Part shown: in pieces, positions 14,800 through 22,875 of the stretch | How positions within the stretch are numbered: the first letter of the stretch is position 1 | Layout: each line of letters opens with the position of its first letter | Source of the DNA: Erysipelotrichaceae bacterium | Lineage (GTDB): Bacteria; Bacillota_I; Bacilli_A; Erysipelotrichales; Erysipelotrichaceae | Direction: 5' to 3' | DNA: 55,947 nt | Assembly (NCBI GenBank): GCA_015058955.1 | Contig: SVBJ01000012.1 | Span: forward strand, 1-55,947 | Notes under the pieces: generated by a model | The model's database searches: none | Told to the model about the DNA's origin: nothing | What the model saw: the letters and a program-made list of their open reading frames with translations, nothing else | Translations under genes and position numbers: made by a program

Positions 14800-15666
14800 A
14801 TGATCACACTCCGGAATGATGAATTAATCAGCTTAGGCTATGATGAAGTTGCGGAAAGGCTGCCGAAAAGGCGAGTGCACTCACACAAGGGTGATTATGG
14901 CAAGGTCCTTCTGATTGGGGGAAGCGATAATACGGTGGGAGCCTGCATCCTGTGCGGGCGCATGATCCTTACTGCCGGGGCCGGGCTATTGACGATAATG
15001 TCCGTGCCGGAAGTGGTGTCAACCGTGCATCAGGTGCTGCCGGAGGCCATGACGATAACGCTTAGTGAAACCGGTCTGGACCGTCAGCTTTCAGAGTTTG
15101 ACTTAAGCAGATTCAACCTGATAGTCATGGGCCCGGGACTGGGACGCAGCGGGAATACGGAAAAACTGCTGAAGTACGTCCTTAAATCAGACAGGGATGT
15201 CATCCTTGATGCTGACGGGCTGTTTTATCTGGGAAAAAACCTTGATCTGCTGCAGCGTGAAAACCGGACGGTGATCACGCCTCATCTGGTTGAATATCAG
15301 AGAATATTTGAATATCATCCGGACACGATCGTCAAGGATCTTGTTACGGTAACCCAAAAGTATCCGTCTCTGACGGTTGTTCTTAAAAGCGAAAACACCC
15401 TGATAGCCCATCAGGGAAAAATGATCATAAACCGTGTCGGCAATAATGCCCTGGCCAAGGGCGGTTCAGGTGATGTTCTTACCGGGGTGATTGGGGGACT
15501 ATATGCACCAGGGCACTGCTGGGAAACCATACCTGCTGCCGTATACATCCATTCACTGGCAGCTGACCGCTGGCTGGAAAACCACAGCGCGTATTCACTG
15601 CTGGCCAGTGATCTGATCCAGCAGATCGAAAAAGTATTATTTGAAATGAGCAGAAATCGTAAATGA
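14800..15666 (+). CDS. nnrD: ADP-dependent NAD(P)H-hydrate dehydratase
   Basis: This 288-residue ribokinase-fold protein has HSHKGDYGKVLLIGGS at the N terminus, VMGPGLGR in the middle, LDADGL and the AKGGSGDVLTG anion-hole motif. It repairs hydrated NAD(P)H using ADP. The NnrE epimerase domain that is often fused in bacteria is missing. AAAGGAG lies 5 nt before the ATG, which directly follows the yhaM stop. Confidence 0.92.
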   Translation: MITLRNDELISLGYDEVAERLPKRRVHSHKGDYGKVLLIGGSDNTVGACILCGRMILTAGAGLLTIMSVPEVVSTVHQVLPEAMTITLSETGLDRQLSEFDLSRFNLIVMGPGLGRSGNTEKLLKYVLKSDRDVILDADGLFYLGKNLDLLQRENRTVITPHLVEYQRIFEYHPDTIVKDLVTVTQKYPSLTVVLKSENTLIAHQGKMIINRVGNNALAKGGSGDVLTGVIGGLYAPGHCWETIPAAVYIHSLAADRWLENHSAYSLLASDLIQQIEKVLFEMSRNRK

Positions 15667-16526
15667 AGACAATTTTGACGGTAATAAGGAAACAGGAAAA
15701 CATTGATAAGTTCGCCGACAGCTGTGCGGATGCTTTCATCATGGCTGACAGGATGTTTTCCTCCAGTTATGACCAAAATGACCTGAAGGAATGCATCAAG
15801 GCAGCCCACAGGCTGAACCGTAAACTGTATGTCAGATGTGACAGACTGTATGACCAGAATGAACTGGAAGCTTTGGAAGGTTTTCTTGTTAACATCAGTG
15901 AGTGGGGCGCCGACGGAATCATATATTCCGATATCGGAGTATTTTCACTGCTGGAAAAACTCAGCATTTCCTGTAAGGGGATCTATGCCCCGGAAACCCT
16001 GCTGACCAATTATCGTGACATTGCCGATCTGAAAGATGACGGTGTTGAGGGCTGCGTGATCTCCAAGGACATTCCGTTGGATGATGTCATTGAAATAGCG
16101 GAGAACTGCCCTGAATACTGTTATCTGCGCATTCACGGGCCGATCCTGATTGCCTATTCACACCGCCGCTACATTGCTTCCTATCTGCAGGAAGACCGGG
16201 AACATGCGGAAGGATATTATCTGCAGGAAGAAACCAGAGATACCAGACTGCCGCTGGTTGAGAAAAAGGAGGGCAGCTGGCTGTATGGAACCGTTCTGCA
16301 GAGCCTTAATGTGATAAAGATGCTGGAGGAGAAACCTTTTGCCGGTTTCATCGTTGACAATGTCTTTGATGATGATGAAGAAACCTTGAGGATCCTTGAC
16401 CTGTATGAAAAAGTAATAAAGGGTACACTGGATGGCAGGACTGCGCTGAATCAGCTTGATGGCAGCAGGGAATATACCGCCATTGAAGATGTCAGGAAGA
16501 CCTGGCTGGATAAGGAGCAGGAATGA
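15663..16526 (+). CDS. trhP1: U32 family protein, TrhP1/YrrN-like
   Basis: The 287-residue protein is the short, diverged partner typical of TrhP1 (Bacillus YrrN), encoded directly upstream of the full U32 protein TrhP2. The pair carries out prephenate-dependent hydroxylation of U34 in tRNAs in Bacillus. The TIM-like order is visible (KLYVRCDRLYDQNELE, then GADGIIYSDIGVFSLL and RIHGPILIAYSHRRYI), but the iron-sulfur cysteines of TrhP2 are lacking. It overlaps the preceding and following genes by ATGA. Confidence 0.82.
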   Translation: MKTILTVIRKQENIDKFADSCADAFIMADRMFSSSYDQNDLKECIKAAHRLNRKLYVRCDRLYDQNELEALEGFLVNISEWGADGIIYSDIGVFSLLEKLSISCKGIYAPETLLTNYRDIADLKDDGVEGCVISKDIPLDDVIEIAENCPEYCYLRIHGPILIAYSHRRYIASYLQEDREHAEGYYLQEETRDTRLPLVEKKEGSWLYGTVLQSLNVIKMLEEKPFAGFIVDNVFDDDEETLRILDLYEKVIKGTLDGRTALNQLDGSREYTAIEDVRKTWLDKEQE

Positions 16527-17728
16527 AAACGGAACTGCTGGCACCGGCGGGTGACATGGCCCGCCTTAAGACCGCAATCATATATGGGGCTGATGCTGTC
16601 TATTTTGGCGGCAAGCAGTTTTCATTGCGCTCACGTGCTTCCAACTTTACCCTTGAGGACATAAAGGAAGCTGTACAATTCGCTCACGGCTATGGCCGCA
16701 AGGTCTATGTAACGGTCAACATCATCCCGCATAATGATGACTTTGAAGGTTTACGGGAATACCTGGAAAAGCTCCAGGAGTTTGGGGTTGATGCCATAAT
16801 ATGTGCATCCCAGGCCATCCTGACCTTATGCAAGAAGGTGGCACCGAAACTGGAGGGACACATTTCCACCCAGCAGACTACGATCAATACCGCTGCCATT
16901 GAATACTGGCAGAAAAAGAAGGCAGACCGTGTGGTACTGGGAAGAGAGGTATCCTTACGGCAGTTAAGGGAAATAATGAAAGGGACAGACATGCCGATAG
17001 AGGTATTCATCCATGGCGGCATGTGTGCCAACTATTCGGGGCGCTGCACAATTTCCAACATGCTGACCAACCGTGATGCCAACAGAGGAGGATGTGCTCA
17101 TTCCTGCCGCTGGAATTATCACTTATGGCACGATGATCAGCTGCTGGACCGTGAAGACTATCTGTTCTCCATGGGTTCCAGGGACATGTGTGCGGCTGAT
17201 TATCTGGAAGATCTGCTGAAGCTTAATGTCGCTTCACTGAAGATCGAAGGACGCATGAAGACGGCGTTCTACATTGCCTGCGTTGTCAGAGGATACCGCT
17301 ATCTGATCGACTGCTATGATGCTCAGGGATTCATCAGTGAACGGCAGCTGGAAAAGGGCAGGGCCATGATAATGCTGGGAACCAACAGAGATGTTTTCCC
17401 TGGATTCTATCCTGGGTTTGACATAGGAGCCGGACAGCTTTACAACCTGCCGCAGACGGCATCTCAGAACTTCGTAGCCAATGTAAAGGGGTACGATGAG
17501 GAAACACGTACGGCAGTCATTGAGGTCAGAAATCACTTTGAGAAGGGTGACAGACTGGCCATCATTAATCCGGGTGAGGATGACGTTGTCTTTACCGTTG
17601 AAAAGATGCTGGATCTGCAGGGCAATGAAGTGGAGATTGCCAACAGACCGATGCAGTTATTGAAGATCACAGTACCGGTGGCTGTAAGTGAAAATACCTT
17701 CATCCACCTGATCAGGGAGCAGTTATGA
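16523..17728 (+). CDS. trhP2: U32 family tRNA hydroxylation protein, TrhP2/YrrO-like
   Basis: The 401-residue peptidase-U32-type protein begins MKTELLAPAGDMARLKTAI and has GADAVYFGG, FIHGGMCANYSGRC and the cysteines of GGCAHSCRW that form the family's 4Fe-4S cluster. It is about the length of YrrO. The gene pair with TrhP1 supports a role in ho5U34 tRNA modification rather than proteolysis. It overlaps the genes on both sides by 4 nt, which indicates coupled translation. Confidence 0.9.
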   Translation: MKTELLAPAGDMARLKTAIIYGADAVYFGGKQFSLRSRASNFTLEDIKEAVQFAHGYGRKVYVTVNIIPHNDDFEGLREYLEKLQEFGVDAIICASQAILTLCKKVAPKLEGHISTQQTTINTAAIEYWQKKKADRVVLGREVSLRQLREIMKGTDMPIEVFIHGGMCANYSGRCTISNMLTNRDANRGGCAHSCRWNYHLWHDDQLLDREDYLFSMGSRDMCAADYLEDLLKLNVASLKIEGRMKTAFYIACVVRGYRYLIDCYDAQGFISERQLEKGRAMIMLGTNRDVFPGFYPGFDIGAGQLYNLPQTASQNFVANVKGYDEETRTAVIEVRNHFEKGDRLAIINPGEDDVVFTVEKMLDLQGNEVEIANRPMQLLKITVPVAVSENTFIHLIREQL

Positions 17729-18447
17729 TTATTGAAGGAGCAATCGCCGTCAAGGCGGCAATGGACAGCAAATACCGCAAGGTAGAAACCATTTACATTG
17801 ATAAGGACAAACATACCTCTGATGTCGCTTTCATCGTTCATGAGGCCTATAAATGCCGTGTGAACGTCGAAAGAGTACCGCGTGAATTCATTGAGCAGAA
17901 TGCATTGGGGAGAACTCATGGCGGCATCATCCGGGAGGTTCAGCAGAGACGTTTTCAGTCCGTTACTTCACTGCTGGTAAAGGAAGAACCGTTCCTGGCT
18001 CTGGTGGAAGGAGTAGAGGACAGCTATAATCTGGGTTACATCCTGCGTTCGCTCTATGCCTTTGGCTGTGACGGTGTCATTCTGCCTTACAGGGAATGGG
18101 ATTTTGAGGATCAGACCATGGTAAAAAGCTCAGCAGGTGCTTCGGAATTCATTCCAATCCACCTCACGGAAGACCTGGCAGTAACTCTAAAGACACTTCA
18201 TGACAACAAATTCCGCATCATCAGTGCCTACAGAGGCAATGAACCAAAGGAAATATACAAAACTGACATGTCAAGAGGACCGATCCTGGTCTGCATAGGG
18301 GGACCGCTAAGAGGCTTATCCAGGGAAGTGCTGGACAATACCGATGAGTTTGTCTACATTCCTTATGACCGAGACTTCCGCAATGCTCTTAATGCCGCGG
18401 CAGCAACGGTGGTATTTGCCTCGGAGGTTTACCGCCAGAGACACTAA
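17725..18447 (+). CDS. TrmH/SpoU family RNA 2-prime-O-methyltransferase
   Basis: The 240-residue protein has a short substrate-binding N-terminal domain and a SPOUT domain with the three family motifs in altered form: DSYNLGYILRS (motif 1), VCIGGPLRGLS (motif 2) and IPYDRDFRNALNAAAATVV (motif 3, where RlmB/TrmH has S-L-N). It probably methylates a ribose in rRNA or tRNA; the target is not visible. The N-terminal GAIAVKAAM and THGG segments resemble RlmB. It is the last gene of the operon, with a terminator 11 nt downstream. Confidence 0.82.
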   Translation: MIIEGAIAVKAAMDSKYRKVETIYIDKDKHTSDVAFIVHEAYKCRVNVERVPREFIEQNALGRTHGGIIREVQQRRFQSVTSLLVKEEPFLALVEGVEDSYNLGYILRSLYAFGCDGVILPYREWDFEDQTMVKSSAGASEFIPIHLTEDLAVTLKTLHDNKFRIISAYRGNEPKEIYKTDMSRGPILVCIGGPLRGLSREVLDNTDEFVYIPYDRDFRNALNAAAATVVFASEVYRQRH

Positions 18448-18457
18448 CAGTAAAATG

Positions 18458-18478
18458 ACCCGGTGATCCGGGTTTTTC
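18458..18478 (+). terminator. Terminator of the recX-trhP operon
   Basis: ACCCGG/CCGGGT with a TGAT loop, then TTTTT. Confidence 0.92.
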
Positions 18479-18487
18479 TGTGGGCAC

Positions 18488-18516
18488 TTGCAATATGCTT
18501 GATATGGTTCTATAAT
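18488..18516 (+). promoter_or_regulatory. htpG promoter (sigma-A)
   Basis: TTGCAA, 17-nt spacer, TATAAT. The CIRCE element begins 2 nt after the -10 box and covers the transcription start. Confidence 0.85.
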
Positions 18517-18517
18517 A

Positions 18518-18544
18518 TTAGCAGTCAGATATATAGAGTGCTAA
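18518..18544. promoter_or_regulatory. CIRCE element (HrcA operator)
   Basis: TTAGCAGTC-N9-GAGTGCTAA, one mismatch from the CIRCE consensus TTAGCACTC-N9-GAGTGCTAA, with the exact 9-nt spacing. It sits at the start of transcription, as in dnaK and groE operons, so htpG should be repressed by HrcA and induced by heat. Confidence 0.93.
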
Positions 18545-18559
18545 AAACGAGGTGATATT

Positions 18560-20455
18560 ATGGCAAAGAAACAGTTTAAGACAGAATCAAAGAGACTGCT
18601 TGATCTGATGATAAACTCCATTTATACCAACAGAGAGATCTTTTTGCGTGAACTTATTTCCAATGCATCAGACGCTCTGGATAAAAGACATTTCCTGTCT
18701 CTGACCGATAAGGATTACCTGTATGACAAGCTGGAGATCCTGTTGGAACCTGATAAGGAAAAGGGAACATTAACAATTACCGATAACGGCATCGGCATGT
18801 CCAGGGAAGAACTGGAAAAGAATCTGGGTACAATTGCCCACAGCGGTTCAGAGGAATTCCGCCGGAAATATGATGAAAGCTCAACCGCCGACATCATCGG
18901 ACAGTTCGGTGTCGGTTTCTATTCATCCTTCATGGTAGCTGACAAGGTAGTCGTTGAAAGCAAGACCGCCAATCAGCCGGCCAGTCGCTGGGTCAGCAAC
19001 GGCCAGGATGGCTATACGATCGAAGACTGCGATAAGGAAGACATCGGTACCAGGATCACGCTTTACTTAAGAGCAGATACTGACGAAGTGAAGTATTCTG
19101 ACTATACCGACAGATATAAGATCCATGAACTGGTCAGAAAGTATTCCGACTATGTCCGTTATCCGATCATGATGGAAACCGAGAAGTCCGTTCCGAAGAA
19201 GGACAGTGAAGGTGAATATGAGACAGTTCTGGAAATGACCACTCTTAATTCAATGGTTCCTTTATGGAAGAGAAACAAGAAGGACATTACCGAGGACGAT
19301 TACAATAACTTCTATTCTTCCAAGTACTATGACTGGGAGAAGCCGTTAAAGACCGTTCACTATTCACTGGAAGGCAATGTTTCCTACACTGCTCTGTTAT
19401 ACATACCGTCAAGACTGCCTTATAACTTCTATTCCAAGGATTATGAAGCAGGTCTGCAGTTATACTCAAAGGGCGTCTTCATCATGGAACATGCCAAGGA
19501 CCTGCTGCCTGACTACTACTCATTTGTCAGAGGTCTGGTGGACAGCGACGATGTTTCACTGAACATTTCCCGTGAGATTCTGCAGCAGGATTCCCAGCTG
19601 CAGAGCTTACGCAAGTCCATAACCAGAAAGATCAAGAGTACGCTGGTTGACATGATGATCAAGGAAAGGGAACAGTATGAGATTTTCTATAAGACCTTCG
19701 GCAATTCCCTGAAGTACGGTGTCTATCAGAACTTCGGTGCTCAGAAGGATGAGCTGCAGGATCTGCTGATGTTCTATTCCTCCAAGGAAGACAAATATGT
19801 CACCCTGAAGGAATACAGGGAAAGAATGAAACCGCAGCAAAATGAGATCTACTACTGCACCGGTGAGTCAATTGAGAAGATAAAGAAGCTTCCTCAGATC
19901 GAAACCCTGCTGGATAAGGGATATGAGATCCTCTACTGCATTGATGAGATCGATGAATTCACCCTGATGATGATGCGTGACTATGACGGAAAGGCGTTCA
20001 AGAGTGCACAGAAGGCTGATGCCCTTGATGAGACTGAAGAGGAAAAGAAGCAGAAGGAAGAACTGCAGAAGGGCAATGAAGGCTTATTGCAGAAGATGGC
20101 TTCAGCCCTTTCAGATAAGGTCAAGGAAGTAAGAATATCCAGCCGTCTGAAGAACAATCCGGTCTGTCTGGTAGCTGATGAAGGCATTTCCCTGGAGATG
20201 GAGAAGTATCTCTCTCAGATGCCGGGAGATCAGAAGGCCAAGGCTACCAAGATCCTGGAGATCAATCCGAACCATGACATCTTCAAGGTACTGCAGAATG
20301 TCTATGAGAAATCTCCGGATGAACTGAATGAATATACCGACATTCTTTACCAGCAGGCAATGCTGATCGAAGGATTCACCCTGGATGATCCGGTTGAATT
20401 CTCCAACAAGATCTGCCGGTTAATGAAGAAGGCCAATGAACAGGCAGGGCACTGA
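18560..20455 (+). CDS. htpG: Molecular chaperone HtpG (Hsp90)
   Basis: The 631-residue protein is a full-length bacterial Hsp90: GHKL ATPase domain with ELISNASDALDK, DNGIGMSREEL and GQFGVGFYSSFMV (about 25-130), middle domain with the catalytic SDDVSLNISREILQQ arginine, and a C-terminal dimerisation domain. It folds client proteins in the cytosol with ATP. GAGGTGATATT precedes the ATG. It is transcribed alone from a CIRCE-controlled promoter, and its stop codon lies in the loop of its own terminator. Confidence 0.97.
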   Translation: MAKKQFKTESKRLLDLMINSIYTNREIFLRELISNASDALDKRHFLSLTDKDYLYDKLEILLEPDKEKGTLTITDNGIGMSREELEKNLGTIAHSGSEEFRRKYDESSTADIIGQFGVGFYSSFMVADKVVVESKTANQPASRWVSNGQDGYTIEDCDKEDIGTRITLYLRADTDEVKYSDYTDRYKIHELVRKYSDYVRYPIMMETEKSVPKKDSEGEYETVLEMTTLNSMVPLWKRNKKDITEDDYNNFYSSKYYDWEKPLKTVHYSLEGNVSYTALLYIPSRLPYNFYSKDYEAGLQLYSKGVFIMEHAKDLLPDYYSFVRGLVDSDDVSLNISREILQQDSQLQSLRKSITRKIKSTLVDMMIKEREQYEIFYKTFGNSLKYGVYQNFGAQKDELQDLLMFYSSKEDKYVTLKEYRERMKPQQNEIYYCTGESIEKIKKLPQIETLLDKGYEILYCIDEIDEFTLMMMRDYDGKAFKSAQKADALDETEEEKKQKEELQKGNEGLLQKMASALSDKVKEVRISSRLKNNPVCLVADEGISLEMEKYLSQMPGDQKAKATKILEINPNHDIFKVLQNVYEKSPDELNEYTDILYQQAMLIEGFTLDDPVEFSNKICRLMKKANEQAGH

Positions 20456-20471
20456 TGTGCTCTGCTTTTTT
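20444..20471 (+). terminator. htpG terminator overlapping the stop codon
   Basis: A 9-bp stem GCAGGGCAC/GTGCTCTGC (one G-U pair) with a TGAT loop and six T. The loop contains the TGA stop codon. Confidence 0.85.
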
Positions 20472-20474
20472 CAT

Positions 20475-20498
20475 GAAAAAACGCCGGTTATCCGGCGT
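20475..20498 (-). terminator. Terminator of the minus-strand phosphatase
   Basis: ACGCCGG/CCGGCGT hairpin; on the minus strand it is followed by TTTTTTC. Confidence 0.88.
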
Positions 20499-20501
20499 AT
20501 G

Positions 20502-21200
20502 TCATTCAGCTGTGTCAGAGCTGGAGAAGAACCGTTCTCCTGCCATTCTGTAGGAGATGTCGTTGTATTTCTCCAGATGGAATTTACCGTCTTGATATCT
20601 GATGATGCAGATGGAAGCATTATGAATCAGACCTCCGCGGTAGAACTCAGGGAACAGGGCTCCGAAGGTATCGTCAATGGCGACTGAACTGGTGGAGATC
20701 AGAACATTGCCGCCTTCCGGATTCTGCTCGATGATCATATCAATGCCCTTAAGCATTCTTTCTCTGACCTGTTCAACGGTTTCCACGCTTGGATCCATTA
20801 AGGCAACCCGCTGAGATATCTCAGTGGCGGTGAAATGCTGTTCCAGGATCTCAAAGCCGCCATAAGGAGTATTAATGGATTCAAACAGCGGATTCAGCAT
20901 GTCAATGTAATGTCTGCCCTGGAAGACCCCATAGCACATCTCACGGAAGTAAGGATACTGCTGAAGCTTGATGTCACCGTTTCCGCTGCACTGTAATACC
21001 AGACGTCCGGTATCATACTGTCTTTCCAGATCACCGCTGTATGCGGCATTAAATACTGTACCTCTTAATCCAATGCCGGTACAGCTGGCCTGATAGCGTC
21101 CCAGGGCAGTCAGAGGTGAATCGTTGTGACCCTGAACAACTTCTTCAACGTTGAAAACGGTCTGACCATGTCTTACGAAATAAATAAACAGCGGTTTCAT
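20502..21200 (-). CDS. Histidine phosphatase family protein (phosphoglycerate-mutase-like)
   Basis: The 232-residue protein begins with the catalytic FVRHGQTVFN (RHG motif) and has VLISTSSVAIDD where most members have the second catalytic His (family SHGG). Here the second His appears to be replaced, which may impair or change activity. The family removes phosphate from sugars, nucleotides or cofactors. The frame opens 6 codons earlier, but AGGAG lies 6 nt before the ATG at 21200, giving MKPLFIYFVRHGQ. Confidence 0.82.
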   Translation of the reverse strand: MKPLFIYFVRHGQTVFNVEEVVQGHNDSPLTALGRYQASCTGIGLRGTVFNAAYSGDLERQYDTGRLVLQCSGNGDIKLQQYPYFREMCYGVFQGRHYIDMLNPLFESINTPYGGFEILEQHFTATEISQRVALMDPSVETVEQVRERMLKGIDMIIEQNPEGGNVLISTSSVAIDDTFGALFPEFYRGGLIHNASICIIRYQDGKFHLEKYNDISYRMAGERFFSSSDTAE

Positions 21201-21280
21201 GGAATCTCCTGTATTCATATCTGGTTATATTATAATGTGTATCCTGAATAATAAACATCAAATTAGTTCCGGCGGTTTTT

Positions 21281-21293
21281 TATAATGTATAAT
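21281..21293 (+). promoter_or_regulatory. -10 boxes ahead of the Gfo/Idh gene
   Basis: Two overlapping TATAAT hexamers, about 31-38 nt before the start codon. No clear -35 box is seen. Confidence 0.35.
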
Positions 21294-21323
21294 ATCTATG
21301 ACCTGTAATGGAGGATTGATAAT

Positions 21324-22316
21324 ATGAAACTGGGAATTGTCGGTGCCGGACTTATCGTACGTACCTTGCTGGAATTCATTCATGAACTGCCGGAAATAGA
21401 ACTCGTTGCCATCTCGGGACTGCCTGTGGATGAGCCAACGCTGATCAGATGGAAAGAAGAACACGGATTCAGATATACCTATCTGGATTACAGTGAACTG
21501 CTGGCCAATGAGGAAGTGGATACCATTTACATCGGTGTCAATAACCACCTGCATTACCGCTTTGCCAAACAGGCTTTGCTGGCTGGCAAGCATGTCATTC
21601 TGGAAAAGCCTTTTACTTCCAATTACCGGCAGGCCTGCCGTCTTAAGGAAATTGCTGAGGAAAAGGGTCTGATGATCTTTGAGGCCATTTCCACCGTCCA
21701 CAATCCTAATTTTGTCAAGATAGAGGAACTGCTGCCGACACTGGGCGACATCAAGGTCGTTTCTCTTAATTATACTCAGTATTCTTCCCGTTACGATGCC
21801 TTTATGGAAGGTAACATCCTGCCGGCCTTCAACTATAAGATGAGCGGCGGAGCCTTAATGGATCTCAACATCTACAACATTCATTTCATTACCGAACTCT
21901 TCGGTGCCCCCAAAGATGTCCATTACATCGCCAACATGGAGAAGGGTGTTGATACCAGCGGTATCCTGACCATGGAATATGACACTTTCAAGGCTGTTCT
22001 GATTGGCGCCAAGGACTGCGGAGCTCCGTTGCTGAACTGCGTGCAGGGCAATAAAGGCTGCATCTATACCTCTTCACCTATGTTCACTCTCACTCACTTT
22101 GAATACCAGCTCAACAAGACTGAACCGGTTCATTACGATCTGACCAATAATGCTCACCGCATGAAGCATGAGTTCATTGACTTCCTGAAGATCTTCAATG
22201 AAAAAGACCTTACGGCTAACCGCAAGGCCCTGCAGCATTCTCTGGATGTAATGGCAGTTGTCACCAAAGCCCGTCAGGACATCAATCTGGTATTCCCGGA
22301 TGATGAAAACCTGTAA
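21324..22316 (+). CDS. Gfo/Idh/MocA family oxidoreductase
   Basis: The 330-residue protein has an N-terminal Rossmann fold (GIVGAGLIVRTLLEF, residues 4-18), the EKPFTSN motif near 95 that holds the catalytic lysine, and the C-terminal alpha/beta domain with MSGGALMDLNIYNIH. Members oxidise or reduce sugars and inositols with NAD(P). A GGAGG site lies 7-8 nt upstream. The gene stands alone; its stop abuts the stop of the convergent gene with no terminator between them. Substrate unknown. Confidence 0.9.
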   Translation: MKLGIVGAGLIVRTLLEFIHELPEIELVAISGLPVDEPTLIRWKEEHGFRYTYLDYSELLANEEVDTIYIGVNNHLHYRFAKQALLAGKHVILEKPFTSNYRQACRLKEIAEEKGLMIFEAISTVHNPNFVKIEELLPTLGDIKVVSLNYTQYSSRYDAFMEGNILPAFNYKMSGGALMDLNIYNIHFITELFGAPKDVHYIANMEKGVDTSGILTMEYDTFKAVLIGAKDCGAPLLNCVQGNKGCIYTSSPMFTLTHFEYQLNKTEPVHYDLTNNAHRMKHEFIDFLKIFNEKDLTANRKALQHSLDVMAVVTKARQDINLVFPDDENL

Positions 22317-22844
22317 TTAACGGTCCTCGTCCTTCAGCTTTACATTTGCCTGTTCGCAGATGTAGCTGGTGGCTTTGTCGGAATTGCCGATCTTATATCC
22401 GTTAAGATCAAGATATATCACATCTCTGTCCTTGAAGGTGATGACCAGCATTCCCTGAAAGCGGCTGATGGAAACGACCTGGTCAAAGTGATGAGCCTTG
22501 ACTATTCCGGCGGAATTATGAACGGTGATCTTATCGGTGATCTCCGTCGTGACGATCAGTTCACGCTTGCCGGTTTCTTCCATCAGTTTCTTATAATTTC
22601 TTCTGGCACTGTACTTAGGCAGAATGAAGGAAAAAAGCGGAATGATGAAAATGCCCATGAACATGTAAAGATAGCCCAGAGTATGGGATGTTGCGTTTCT
22701 GAAGTTTACCATGGCCAGAAAGATACAGACCGTGACAAACCGCATCATCAGATAGAAGTTTGTTCCCTTGATGTTGTTATAGCGGGAGATTTTTTCAAAA
22801 TAGGGAATCGTATAATTAGTCTTATTTACATATTTATTATTCAT
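22317..22844 (-). CDS. Two-helix membrane protein with YcxB-like domain
   Basis: The 175-residue protein has two membrane helices (about 31-48 and 56-74) and a soluble C-terminal beta domain ending with VVSISRFQGMLVITFKDRDVIYLDLNGYK, resembling YcxB-like/PH-like domains found in many Firmicute membrane proteins of unknown function. GAGGTAG lies 3-4 nt before the ATG. It follows lacI on the same strand with a hairpin between them. Confidence 0.65.
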   Translation of the reverse strand: MNNKYVNKTNYTIPYFEKISRYNNIKGTNFYLMMRFVTVCIFLAMVNFRNATSHTLGYLYMFMGIFIIPLFSFILPKYSARRNYKKLMEETGKRELIVTTEITDKITVHNSAGIVKAHHFDQVVSISRFQGMLVITFKDRDVIYLDLNGYKIGNSDKATSYICEQANVKLKDEDR

Positions 22845-22854
22845 TAGCTACCTC

Positions 22855-22874
22855 AGACATGCTGCTGCATGTCT
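22855..22874. other. 8-bp hairpin between lacI and the YcxB-like gene
   Basis: AGACATGC/GCATGTCT with a TGCT loop. A T-rich tail follows only on the plus strand, where no gene needs a terminator. On the minus strand the hairpin is followed by GAGGTAG, the next gene's ribosome site. It might reduce read-through or protect the lacI message. Confidence 0.5.
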
Positions 22875-22875
22875 T

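Noticed and set aside
22855-22874. Terminator for a plus-strand gene
   Set aside because: The hairpin has a T-rich tail on the plus strand, but no plus-strand gene ends there; the nearest (Gfo/Idh) stops 540 nt upstream and is opposed by a minus gene.
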